Positions 6,572 through 14,265 of a DNA stretch of 17,894 bases are shown here, piece by piece. The notes beneath the pieces were generated by a model. The model did no database searches and was not told where the DNA came from. It worked only from the letters and a program-made list of their open reading frames with translations. Both the position numbers and the translations under genes were made by a program. Origin of the DNA: Candidatus Babelota bacterium (GTDB lineage Bacteria > Babelota > Babeliae > Babelales > Vermiphilaceae); NCBI GenBank assembly GCA_013213985.1, contig JABSSP010000106.1:1-17894 (forward strand), given 5' to 3'. Positions within the stretch are counted from its first letter, which is position 1. Every line of letters starts with the position of its first letter.

Positions 6572-7244
6572 TTTTTTTACCTGTTACTGCAAATGACATT
6601 GGAATCACAACATCAGAAAGTGTGCATGGCACAACCACTGCTATAATTAAAAATAAAAATACCATGCCCATAGAATGATACCAATCAGTCAACCCGTTGG
6701 CGATTAAAAAGAAACTTGATGCAAGTGAACTGATAAAAATATGTACAAAGTGCGACGAAACAGAATAGCGCGTTTGTTCAAGACTATGATGGCGACTTAA
6801 AACATACCCGTTGACAAGTCCAATAAAAAGAAACGGAAGAACGTTTTGTAATTCCGTTAAAAAACATAAGTGCAAATGCATGTTTACTCCCAGAATTTTA
6901 CCACCAATGTAGGGTAATATTGAATCTGATAAGGTACAAAAAACAGTTGTGGTAAGCGCACTCACTATAATACCTTTGACAACGTTGTTTGAGAACCTAA
7001 AAAAAGTTAACGTCGCGCCTGTTGCTGCAAAAACAATATGCATAAAATGGAACGCATGAAAAAGCATATGCGCACCTTTTTTGACTTGCATAACTTGTAT
7101 TGAACCCAAAGAAATCCAAGATGTAAAACTTAAAATAATCAAACTAAACGCAACAGAAAATACGGCATACGGAAAATGGCATATAATTTCACCAAGAAGC
7201 GAATGTCCGTGATCGTACGTATGATATGTTGTTTTGTTTTTCAC
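6558..7244 (-). CDS. Multi-pass membrane protein with two HFxHI...CTLSD repeats
   Basis: I choose the GTG at 7242-7244 as start because CAGGAG lies six bases upstream; an upstream ATG at 7313 would add 23 residues but has no ribosome binding site. The 228-residue product has about six hydrophobic helices (for example residues 26-50, 64-82, 90-104, 132-150, 165-183, 192-206). It appears to be an internal duplication: HFMHI at 66-70 with CTLSDSILP from 103, and HFVHI at 165-169 with CTLSDVVIP from 207. Conserved His, Cys, Ser and Asp inside membrane segments suggest a metal or proton site, which is inference. It overlaps potA by 14 bases, so it is co-transcribed with the polyamine importer. I do not recognise the family. 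Confidence 0.75.
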   Translation of the reverse strand: MKNKTTYHTYDHGHSLLGEIICHFPYAVFSVAFSLIILSFTSWISLGSIQVMQVKKGAHMLFHAFHFMHIVFAATGATLTFFRFSNNVVKGIIVSALTTTVFCTLSDSILPYIGGKILGVNMHLHLCFLTELQNVLPFLFIGLVNGYVLSRHHSLEQTRYSVSSHFVHIFISSLASSFFLIANGLTDWYHSMGMVFLFLIIAVVVPCTLSDVVIPMSFAVTGKKSAKH

Positions 7245-7349
7245 AAAAAACTCCTGTAACCCGGATTTTATTTCTATAAAATAGTGTTGAAATAAGCATA
7301 ATACTAAACACATAGTATGTATAGAACTACTTTATATTTTTTTGCATGA

Positions 7350-10280
7350 TTAAAAAGCATGCCCAAAAGTCAAAAACCATGCATAGCGAGGGAGCGAAGA
7401 CTCTCTTTTTAACCATTTTACCGCAATATCAAAACATAGGGGACCTATAGGCGTTTTATATCGAAGACCAACTCCGGTGGCTGCAAGCAAATCTCCTTTG
7501 AGCATGTCTGGCCATAAACCACCACTTAAATATCCGCAATCTTGAAAAACAACTCCCCCTAAATTTTTATATAGAGGAAATCTCAATTCGACAGTTCCTT
7601 GCAGCATTGCTTTGCCACCTTGCGGAACAAATTCTATTTCACCTTCATCATTTAATAATTTTCCTAATGGTGGACACATGTCAGTGTCGTATCCACGAAT
7701 TGAATGAGCACCTCCTAAATAAAATCGTTCAGAGGGCATAATATTACGAAAGTGACGATGGATAATATAGCCCGCTCGTCCGCGCAACGCAAACACCCAC
7801 GAACGCATAGGAACAAAAAAAGATTGTTCTGCTAACAACTTAACAAAATAAGATGCTGCATTTACTTTTCCTATCGGCACCATTCCTTTTACCGAAAGTA
7901 CCGTTAACGAACCGTGCGTAGGATACAATTGATCATCCAAATAATTTACATAAAGCGTTGGTTCATAATAAAAATAAGGTATTTTTTTATCAAGGAGTTC
8001 GGGTTCAAAATTTATAGCACGTGCAACACGCCTATTAAAAATACGGCCTTCATTTTTTTCATCACTGATTTTTGTTTTCATCCATTCAACACCAATGTTG
8101 CCCGTAAAATAGGCACGCTTGCGTTTATGCGTAAGACTCGCTAAAAAACCTTGTTGTAAAACTGAATATAAATTACGCTGTCCGTGAATAAGACCAGGAT
8201 ATTTAAATTTATTTGCATACACTTGGAACAATCCGTCTAATGGCATATTAAAAACCCATGGTCGAAGATACGCTGCTTGCATAACTTGTTGCGTTCGTGA
8301 AAAATCAAGTTCTAACCGAAAAAGATCTGCGCGATTCGTTGGATTGCGGTATAAAAACGTTCCACCGGCTGTGTACATAACGCCACGGAATTTATAGGTT
8401 CTACCCATATTAATTAAGCCAATACCGCCACGCATACGTAATTCAAACGGATCATCTTGTTTTAACTTTAAAATGATTGCACGCTTACCATTAGCATCTA
8501 ATTCCGAATCAGGATAAAAATAAATGTGATCAAAAAGATCCCAACGTTTTAATTTTAATAACGAATCTTTTAATCGTTGTCTGTCCCAACAATCCCCATC
8601 TTTATATTGTAATTCACGCAACACATACTCAAAAGGAAAATTACCATCTTCAACAAGAACGGTTTTACCAAAATCAACATGCGCCCTGCGCACATCAACT
8701 TTCCACGTCAACATAACATCAGAACCATCTTGCACAATGTCTGGCTGCACATGCACATCAGTAAAATCTTTTTTTTTAAGGTAATCCCAGATCCATTGTT
8801 TTTGATTTTGTATAAGGTGCACTGTGCACGGTTGTATAGTTTCTTTGCTCACTTTACGCAAAGGACCACGCAGAGGAATAAATTCGTCCGAGTCAATGTA
8901 CACACTACTTACATAACTTCTTTCACATTCATCAAGTGTAATCACAACCTCGTATTCATTTTTTTTGCCAATACAATTGAACTCTTGTTGCAAAAGAGAT
9001 GCGCTCCAAAAACCTTGCTGAAAATAATACGACAATAAACAATCTATTGATTTTTCTAAACGATCTTGATCGTACCATTTTGAGCGCATCGAACTTGAAA
9101 AGAACTTTTTCCTTAAGTAGTGATGATCAAAATGTTCGACACCTTTGAAGGTAATTTTTTTAATGATATAGCGCGCGCCTTCATCAATAGTAAAATAGCA
9201 CGCATCTGATTCTTCTGTGGCCTCTACGTCAATATCAAAAAAACCCTTTTTTTTGTACATACCTTCGATTTCTTCTGCCAAAATTGATGCCGGCAAAAGC
9301 CACGTTGATTGACCAAAGACAAGCATACTTTCACTCAACAAACCAGAGGAAAAAAAAGTGTTACCGGTAAAAAGAAATTCTTTTTTGTTTTGTAAATCAA
9401 TCTTGAATGTTAAATCTATTCGCTTGTGTTTACTATCTACGTGCTCTTTTAATTCGACCGTGGCAAATGGGTATCCCTTTTTGGCTAAATATTGTTTAAA
9501 TGCACACGTTTCTTTATTCAATGTTTCTTTGGTGTAATAAACACCAACAAAATTTTTTAAATAAAACCGCTGCAATTTTTTTTTAAAAATTGGTATGTCT
9601 TCTGGGTGACTTTTAGTACCATATAAAATGAGGCCAATATCGTTGTTAATGGTGTAACGAGATCCTTTGTTCAACGTGAGTGTTACACATACCGTTTTAG
9701 TATTGTCATTACGCTCAATTTTTTCATCAATATGCGCACCGCAATACCCCTCAGCTTTTATTATTTCAAGAATTTTTTTTACTGAATGATTGTGTTTGTC
9801 ATCGTCAAAAATATCTCCCGAATCAAGCATGTAATATTGCTGGTAGGTATCCTTACCAATAAAAATTCCCTTGATCTTTAGTTTTTGAAAAATCCATAAT
9901 CCGCATAAATCAAAATGCACACAACTACGATGTTTACCAGGTTGGACTGTGCAGGTAATAGTTACAAACTTATTTTTTTTAAAAAGATAGGAAATACTGT
10001 TGGCTAGTTCTTGCGGACTAACAATAGTATTTTTATGTAATTCGACTAAGTAACGTAATTCATTTTCTTGTATAACAACATCAGCATCAAAGGTTACCTG
10101 TTCTAATAAAAAAGGTTCGGTGATCTGTTGACTACAAACATCTACTATAGTTTTGTAATCAGCACGATTAATGACAATGCGTCGAACCTCAGTATCATTC
10201 AAAAACAGATCTGACGCACAACCAGAGTGGTGTGCATAAAAAAAAAGACAAAATACGTAAAAACAGGAAAACCGAGACAC
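7350..10280 (-). CDS. Omp85-family outer-membrane assembly protein (BamA/TamA type)
   Basis: This large (976-residue) Omp85 protein would insert or assemble beta-barrel proteins in the outer membrane. The start is GTG 10278-10280 behind TTAGGG. Residues 1-23 are a signal peptide ending ...SGCAS. Residues about 30-590 contain several POTRA-like repeats, for example 'GNTFFSSGLLSES...MYKKKGFFDIDVEA' and 'KITFKGVEHFDHHYLRKKF'. The C-terminal 16-strand-type barrel begins near DPFELRMRGG (about residue 595). The diagnostic loop-6 motif is IRGY at 861-864 within FYLGGAHSIRGYD, and the chain ends in Phe, the usual barrel signal. It is longer than a typical BamA (about 800). No BamA- or TamB-type neighbour is present, so I do not choose between BamA and TamA. 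Confidence 0.9.
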   Translation of the reverse strand: MSRFSCFYVFCLFFYAHHSGCASDLFLNDTEVRRIVINRADYKTIVDVCSQQITEPFLLEQVTFDADVVIQENELRYLVELHKNTIVSPQELANSISYLFKKNKFVTITCTVQPGKHRSCVHFDLCGLWIFQKLKIKGIFIGKDTYQQYYMLDSGDIFDDDKHNHSVKKILEIIKAEGYCGAHIDEKIERNDNTKTVCVTLTLNKGSRYTINNDIGLILYGTKSHPEDIPIFKKKLQRFYLKNFVGVYYTKETLNKETCAFKQYLAKKGYPFATVELKEHVDSKHKRIDLTFKIDLQNKKEFLFTGNTFFSSGLLSESMLVFGQSTWLLPASILAEEIEGMYKKKGFFDIDVEATEESDACYFTIDEGARYIIKKITFKGVEHFDHHYLRKKFFSSSMRSKWYDQDRLEKSIDCLLSYYFQQGFWSASLLQQEFNCIGKKNEYEVVITLDECERSYVSSVYIDSDEFIPLRGPLRKVSKETIQPCTVHLIQNQKQWIWDYLKKKDFTDVHVQPDIVQDGSDVMLTWKVDVRRAHVDFGKTVLVEDGNFPFEYVLRELQYKDGDCWDRQRLKDSLLKLKRWDLFDHIYFYPDSELDANGKRAIILKLKQDDPFELRMRGGIGLINMGRTYKFRGVMYTAGGTFLYRNPTNRADLFRLELDFSRTQQVMQAAYLRPWVFNMPLDGLFQVYANKFKYPGLIHGQRNLYSVLQQGFLASLTHKRKRAYFTGNIGVEWMKTKISDEKNEGRIFNRRVARAINFEPELLDKKIPYFYYEPTLYVNYLDDQLYPTHGSLTVLSVKGMVPIGKVNAASYFVKLLAEQSFFVPMRSWVFALRGRAGYIIHRHFRNIMPSERFYLGGAHSIRGYDTDMCPPLGKLLNDEGEIEFVPQGGKAMLQGTVELRFPLYKNLGGVVFQDCGYLSGGLWPDMLKGDLLAATGVGLRYKTPIGPLCFDIAVKWLKRESSLPRYAWFLTFGHAF

Positions 10281-10415
10281 GTACGCCCTAACAAGATCAC
10301 ATGTTGTTTAATACCGTACTGTATCTTTTAGCGAAGTTAGTTAATGACCAACAAACAACTAAAACACATGCTGAGTGTATCATAAAATGAAAATAAACGT
10401 GCGTATCTCTTTTGG

Positions 10416-10697
10416 CTATTCGATAACTCTAAACACTCCTTTATAGTCAACACGCTTTATAAAGGGTTCAACTTCAACATCATAAATATTTTGTTCAGAA
10501 AGCAAATCGTGAATAACATCCAAAAATTGATCGACACTTTCTTTTTTTCCGCATGCAATTATTTTTACCTTTTTATCAACTGCAATAACTTGTGCGGTTC
10601 CTTCAATACCAAGAATATGCGCTTTTTCTCGCAATTTATTTCCTAAAAACTGATCGGGAATTTCAGAAGGAAACATGATTTTAAGACCCTTGTTCAT
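10416..10697 (-). CDS. Acylphosphatase-like small protein lacking catalytic residues
   Basis: The start is ATG 10695-10697, with AGGAG nine bases upstream, giving 93 residues; a more distal ATG at 10733 has no such site. From residue 22 the chain reads like an acylphosphatase fold: a helix with A-x-x-LGIEGTAQV, strand VKIIACG, helix KESVDQFLDVIHDLL, and a closing strand YKGVFRVIE. The family's phosphate-binding loop with its catalytic Arg (G-x-V-x-GVGFR) is absent: residues 8-22 read MFPSEIPDQFLGNKL. The catalytic Asn after the G-W/T-V strand is also missing. It is therefore probably not an active acylphosphatase; a binding or structural role is inference. It lies 135 bases upstream of the Omp85 gene on the same strand. 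Confidence 0.65.
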   Translation of the reverse strand: MNKGLKIMFPSEIPDQFLGNKLREKAHILGIEGTAQVIAVDKKVKIIACGKKESVDQFLDVIHDLLSEQNIYDVEVEPFIKRVDYKGVFRVIE

Positions 10698-10770
10698 GAC
10701 TACTCTCTCCTTTTTTGCCTCATTACACTTCATGCGCTACACTTGCAAAAACGCAAACTAGTACATATAC

Positions 10771-10799
10771 GTGATGCCCTACTTTTAACAAGGCATCAC
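10771..10799. other. Intergenic hairpin between divergent genes
   Basis: GTGATGCC at 10771-10778 pairs with 10792-10799 around a 13-base loop, and CTTTTTTT follows seven bases later on the plus strand. No plus-strand gene lies upstream for it to terminate. On the minus strand it would sit in the leader of the acylphosphatase-like gene. Its role is unclear. Confidence 0.4.
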
Positions 10800-10877
10800 T
10801 CTGCTCCTTTTTTTACTACTCCGAAAGACAGTAGCAAAGCAATAGCAAGACTGTCAAAAAGTAGACTTAATACACAA

Positions 10878-10907
10878 TTGAAAGTACTCTTGAAAAAAGC
10901 GTAATAA
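10878..10907 (+). promoter_or_regulatory. Likely gltX promoter
   Basis: TTGAAA at 10878-10883 and TAATAA at 10902-10907 are separated by 18 bases and lie about 30 bases before the gltX start. Confidence 0.4.
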
Positions 10908-10935
10908 AGGTCGATATCAGTTTTTTTATTTCAAG

Positions 10936-12381
10936 ATGAACATGGCAAAAAAAGAAACCATTCGTGTACGTTTTGCCCCCTCACCTACCGGCATGCTCCA
11001 TTTGGGAAATGTACGAACAGCACTCATGAACTATTTGTTTGCCAAAAAACAGAACGGTGATTTCGTACTCCGCATAGAAGACACTGACCCGAACAGAATT
11101 TTTGACAAAGACGGCGCGCAGATCATAAAAGATCTTCTATGGTTTGGCCTTGATTACAACGAAGGCCCAAACAAAGATGGTGCATACGCCCCGTACATTC
11201 AATCACAACGTGCTAAAATATACCAAGAAAAACTAAACGAATTAATTGAAAAAAATTTAGTCTATCGCTGTTTTTGTACCCAAGAAGAACTTGATGCAAA
11301 ACGCAAACGACAGATCGCTTTAAAACTTCCTCCCCGTTATGATCGGCAATGTGCACAATTGTCAGCAGCAGAAATTAAAGAAAAGTTGGACGCCAAAAAA
11401 CCATTTATTTGGCGCATGAAACTTGACCCGAATAAAAAAATTATAATCAACGACTTAGCCCACGGCACAATTACATTCAATTTAAAACATTTTTCTGATT
11501 TTCCACTCACACGACAAAATGGCACATTCACTTTTATGTTTGCAAACTTTGTCGACGACATGATAATGAACATGAGTCATGTGCTACGCGGTGAGGATCA
11601 TTTGAGTAACACAGCAGGTCAAGCAGCGTTGTACCAAGCATTCAATGTGCCCCTCCCTGTTTTTTGGCATTTACCAATCATTTGCAATACGACAGGAAAA
11701 AAACTTTCAAAACGCGACTTTGGGTTTGCGCTCGATGACCTACGAACCGCAGGTTATTTGCCAGAAGCTCTAGTCAATTATCTTGCCATCATTGGCGGTT
11801 GAAAATTTGATCATGAAATTATGTCATTAGATGAACTTGCTCAAAACATGCACTTTGATCACATGGCATCAACAGGACACGTTCGCTACGATCCAGAAAA
11901 ACTAAACTGGATTAATCATAAATGGATTCAACGTATTGACCATGAACGACTTGTTGATCTTTGTCTTGGTTATTTGGTCACAGAATACCCCGAAGCAAAC
12001 AAACTATCACGTGAACAATTATCTGATCTGATAAAACACGTAAAAAATGATTTGCACACACTCAAAGTTATCAATACTGAATTACAATTTTATTTTGTCG
12101 AACCCACCATTACGTTTGATAAGATTGCAGAACACATAGATGATGATCAAATTAGTGCATGCCAAAGAATTATAAAAGAAAATCTCGATAAAATTGAGGA
12201 TCCACAACAATTGGTAAGTCACATAAAAGAAGATGCAAAGAAGAACAACGTATCAATTAAAAACATTTTTAAGTTTATGCGATTAGCACTAACTGGATTG
12301 CCAAATGGCCCTGGGATTGGCGAATTAATTGATATGTTGGGTGTTGAGACAGCAGTCAAACGTCTTGTTAAGTTAATATAA
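10936..12381 (+). CDS. gltX: Glutamyl-tRNA synthetase, interrupted by in-frame TGA at 11800-11802
   Basis: This class I synthetase charges tRNA(Glu). The whole frame is 481 codons, normal for GluRS. Visible landmarks are PSPTGMLHLGN with the HIGH motif at 22-25, the CFC...C zinc-type insert around residues 112-138, RGEDHLSNT, and the KLSKR (KMSKR) loop at 256-260. After the TGA the frame continues without a gap into KFDHEIMSLDEL, the stem-contact domain LNWINHKWI, and the anticodon-binding domain ending LTGLPNGPGIGELIDMLG. The TGA is codon 289, next to the family's LGW(S) motif, so TGG (Trp) mutated or misread as TGA is the likely origin. ATG 10936 or 10942 may be the start; neither has a strong binding site. 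If the stop is real, the product is a catalytic half (288 residues) plus an orphan C-terminal half. Confidence 0.85.
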
Positions 12382-12393
12382 ACCTATTCTTCC

Positions 12394-12438
12394 CGTTCGT
12401 CCTGACCCTTCGACGGACCAGGACGAACGAATTTTTTC
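12394..12438 (+). terminator. Terminator of gltX with GC-rich nested palindrome
   Basis: CGTTCGTCCTG at 12394-12404 pairs perfectly with 12419-12429, followed by AATTTTTTC. It starts 13 bases after the gltX TAA. The G+C-rich sequence contrasts with the AT-rich surroundings and resembles dispersed CGTCCTG...CAGGACG palindromes found in many bacterial genomes. Confidence 0.75.
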
Positions 12439-12446
12439 AATTCAAA

Positions 12447-12746
12447 TCAAGCATTAATTGACGCGTTATGAGTTTTTACAGACCAAACACCTTGATGAGG
12501 ATCTACCAACCTATTTTGTTTTTTTGTCAGATTGCTCACAATGCCCTGCTGCTCGAATTCCTTCATAAATAGAAGAAAACGCGGCTCCATGTCAGTCGGC
12601 ACAAAAAATTCAAACAAGCTTGTTTTTTTTTCGATAGTTCGGTCAAAGACAAGATGAGTGCAACTTCTTAAAATGGCAACAAAATACCAACATTTTTTTT
12701 TATATTCGCCTGATAATAAGCACAATACATCCTTATTAAACTCCAA
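12447..12746 (-). CDS. Small hypothetical protein
   Basis: A 99-codon frame opens at TTG 12744-12746. A shorter start at the TTG 21 bases downstream has AAGG at a better distance (AAGGATGTATTG). The composition is protein-like, with YFVAILRSCTHLVFD, an acidic/aromatic middle (FEFFVPTDMEPRFLLFMKEFEQQG) and a basic tail. It has no signal peptide or membrane segment. No other gene competes for this interval, and the gltX hairpin could terminate it from the other side. I do not recognise a family, and it may not be expressed. Confidence 0.4.
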   Translation of the reverse strand: MEFNKDVLCLLSGEYKKKCWYFVAILRSCTHLVFDRTIEKKTSLFEFFVPTDMEPRFLLFMKEFEQQGIVSNLTKKQNRLVDPHQGVWSVKTHNASINA

Positions 12747-12878
12747 TTATGAACTTGTTAAAATGACAGTAATGTGTAAAACTAGGATGGATTAAAATAA
12801 CCACCTATAGATCATAGTATACAACAGATTAACGTTTTTAAAAAACGAATTTTTTTACACAAATATAAGGACAGAAAA
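12747..12878. other. Intergenic region before the permease
   Basis: This AT-rich gap separates the divergent small gene and the permease. It holds a short T/A palindrome (CGTTTTTAAAAAACG at 12833-12847) followed by TTTTTTT, and a good ribosome binding site (ATAAGGACAG) before the permease ATG. I see no convincing promoter pair. Confidence 0.3.
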
Positions 12879-14102
12879 ATGAGTACGAGCACCCCCCAAA
12901 AAACAAGTACTTCTACAAAAATAGGCGTCGCTACCGCTACTATTGTTGGAATGAATGCAATGATCGGTTCAGGAATTTTTACTGCACCAGCTGCACTCGC
13001 TGCTGATGTTGGTCCTGCCGGTATTTTAGCGTACTTTTTTGTGATACCTGCTGTTTGGTTTATGGCACTTTCGATTGCTCGCCTTGCTCAATTATTTCCT
13101 GAAGAAGGTTCTTTTTATATCTACACTAAACAATGGGCTGGACATACCTTCGGTATGATTACAGTCACTGCCTATTTCATTGGTCTTTTGATTGCAATGG
13201 GTCTTTTGGCACAAGTTGCTGGTATTTATTTACAAGTGTTCTTTCCATCAATGTCAGCGTATGTGCTTGGAATAATTGTTTTATGGGCCTTAGTGCTCCT
13301 TAATATGTTTGGTGTCGCATTGTCCAAAACCGGACAACATATTTTAATTGCATGCACGGTATTTCCTTTGATCGCAACGACTATTATATGTTTGTTAAAT
13401 GCAAAATTAAGTCTTCTTACTCCTTTTGCTCCACACGGATACTTAAGTGTTTTGAAGGCAACACGTATCGTCATTTTTGGTTTTTTTGGATTTGAATGCG
13501 CAGCATCTCTTTTTAATATTGTAAAAGATCCTCAAAAGAATGTACCAAAGGCACTAACCTATTCTATCGGTATAGTTGGAATTATATACACCCTCTTTGT
13601 TTTTTCTTTAATTACGTGCATACCAACACATCTTTTTGGCGGCGCATTAACAGCTTTATCAAAAACACTTGGAACAGTATTTCCGAATCATCCATGGCTC
13701 ATAACGTTCATTGGTATTTCAATGCTCTCAGCCGTTGCTGGAACAATACATTCAATGATCTGGAGCTCAAGTCATTTGTTGACCCTTATTGTAAAAAAAG
13801 TGAAAAGCAAATCTATTGCCCAAGTATTAAAACCCGCTTTAAAGCAAAAGTGGGCTGCCTTAGTTGTTGGGCTGGGTATTTTTGCAGCATGTCTTGGACT
13901 AAAAGGTGCGTATGTTTTCTTTGATCTGACTGCAATCTTTCTTGTATTTGCATACACCATGTCTATGATCACGCTTTTAACAATTAAAGAAGAATGGAAG
14001 TCTGGTCAAAATGTTAAAACAATTTTAGGAATTATAACAGCAACAATAATAGTTATTTTTGCTGTCGAAGGTCTTATTGCAGAAATCACAAAACTCTTTT
14101 AA
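12879..14102 (+). CDS. APC-family amino-acid permease
   Basis: This inner-membrane transporter of the amino acid-polyamine-organocation superfamily has 407 residues and about 12 hydrophobic segments. Helix 1 carries the substrate-binding G-S-G-I-F motif (residues 31-35, after MNAMI) that defines the fold, and helix 6 has the matching FGFFGFECA segment near 201-209. The DPQKNVPKALTYS loop that follows is also typical of the superfamily. The start has AAGGACAG seven bases upstream. It is a single gene with its own terminator (14121-14166). The substrate cannot be told from sequence; amino-acid uptake or exchange in an auxotrophic bacterium is the natural reading. Confidence 0.88.
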   Translation: MSTSTPQKTSTSTKIGVATATIVGMNAMIGSGIFTAPAALAADVGPAGILAYFFVIPAVWFMALSIARLAQLFPEEGSFYIYTKQWAGHTFGMITVTAYFIGLLIAMGLLAQVAGIYLQVFFPSMSAYVLGIIVLWALVLLNMFGVALSKTGQHILIACTVFPLIATTIICLLNAKLSLLTPFAPHGYLSVLKATRIVIFGFFGFECAASLFNIVKDPQKNVPKALTYSIGIVGIIYTLFVFSLITCIPTHLFGGALTALSKTLGTVFPNHPWLITFIGISMLSAVAGTIHSMIWSSSHLLTLIVKKVKSKSIAQVLKPALKQKWAALVVGLGIFAACLGLKGAYVFFDLTAIFLVFAYTMSMITLLTIKEEWKSGQNVKTILGIITATIIVIFAVEGLIAEITKLF

Positions 14103-14120
14103 TAGGATAAAAAATAGTAT

Positions 14121-14166
14121 AAAAAAATGCGTGTTATCAAACCAGTTGGTAACACGCATTTTTTTT
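14121..14166 (+). terminator. Rho-independent terminator of the permease gene
   Basis: ATGCGTGTTA at 14127-14136 pairs perfectly with 14150-14159, flanked by an A-run and T8. The sequence starts about 20 bases after the permease stop. Confidence 0.9.
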
Positions 14167-14200
14167 GTATAATGCCACCCGCACAAAACCTAAATTCAGA

Positions 14201-14230
14201 TTGACGACCTCACTATATTAGTGCTATAAG
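14201..14230 (+). promoter_or_regulatory. Promoter of the cysteine-rich outer-membrane protein gene
   Basis: TTGACG at 14201-14206, an 18-base spacer and TATAAG at 14225-14230 form a near-consensus sigma70-type promoter 36 bases before the ATG. Confidence 0.65.
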
Positions 14231-14265
14231 GTAAGAAAGTCGTTGACCAATAAAAAGGATGTGTA

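Noticed and set aside
8679..9038. 119-codon plus-strand frame inside the Omp85 gene
   Set aside because: It is antisense to a clear Omp85 coding region, has no ribosome binding site, and is rich in His, Ile and Phe as expected from the complement of AT-rich coding sequence.
10700..10935. T-box or other riboswitch upstream of gltX
   Set aside because: A hairpin is present at 10771-10799, but no T-box sequence or specifier-loop arrangement can be recognised.
11800..11802. TGA recoded as Trp or Gly (genetic code 4 or 25)
   Set aside because: potA, potB and potC end at TGA, with ATGA overlaps to the next gene for potB and potC, and the 976-codon Omp85 frame and other long genes contain no in-frame TGA. 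Global reassignment is not supported.
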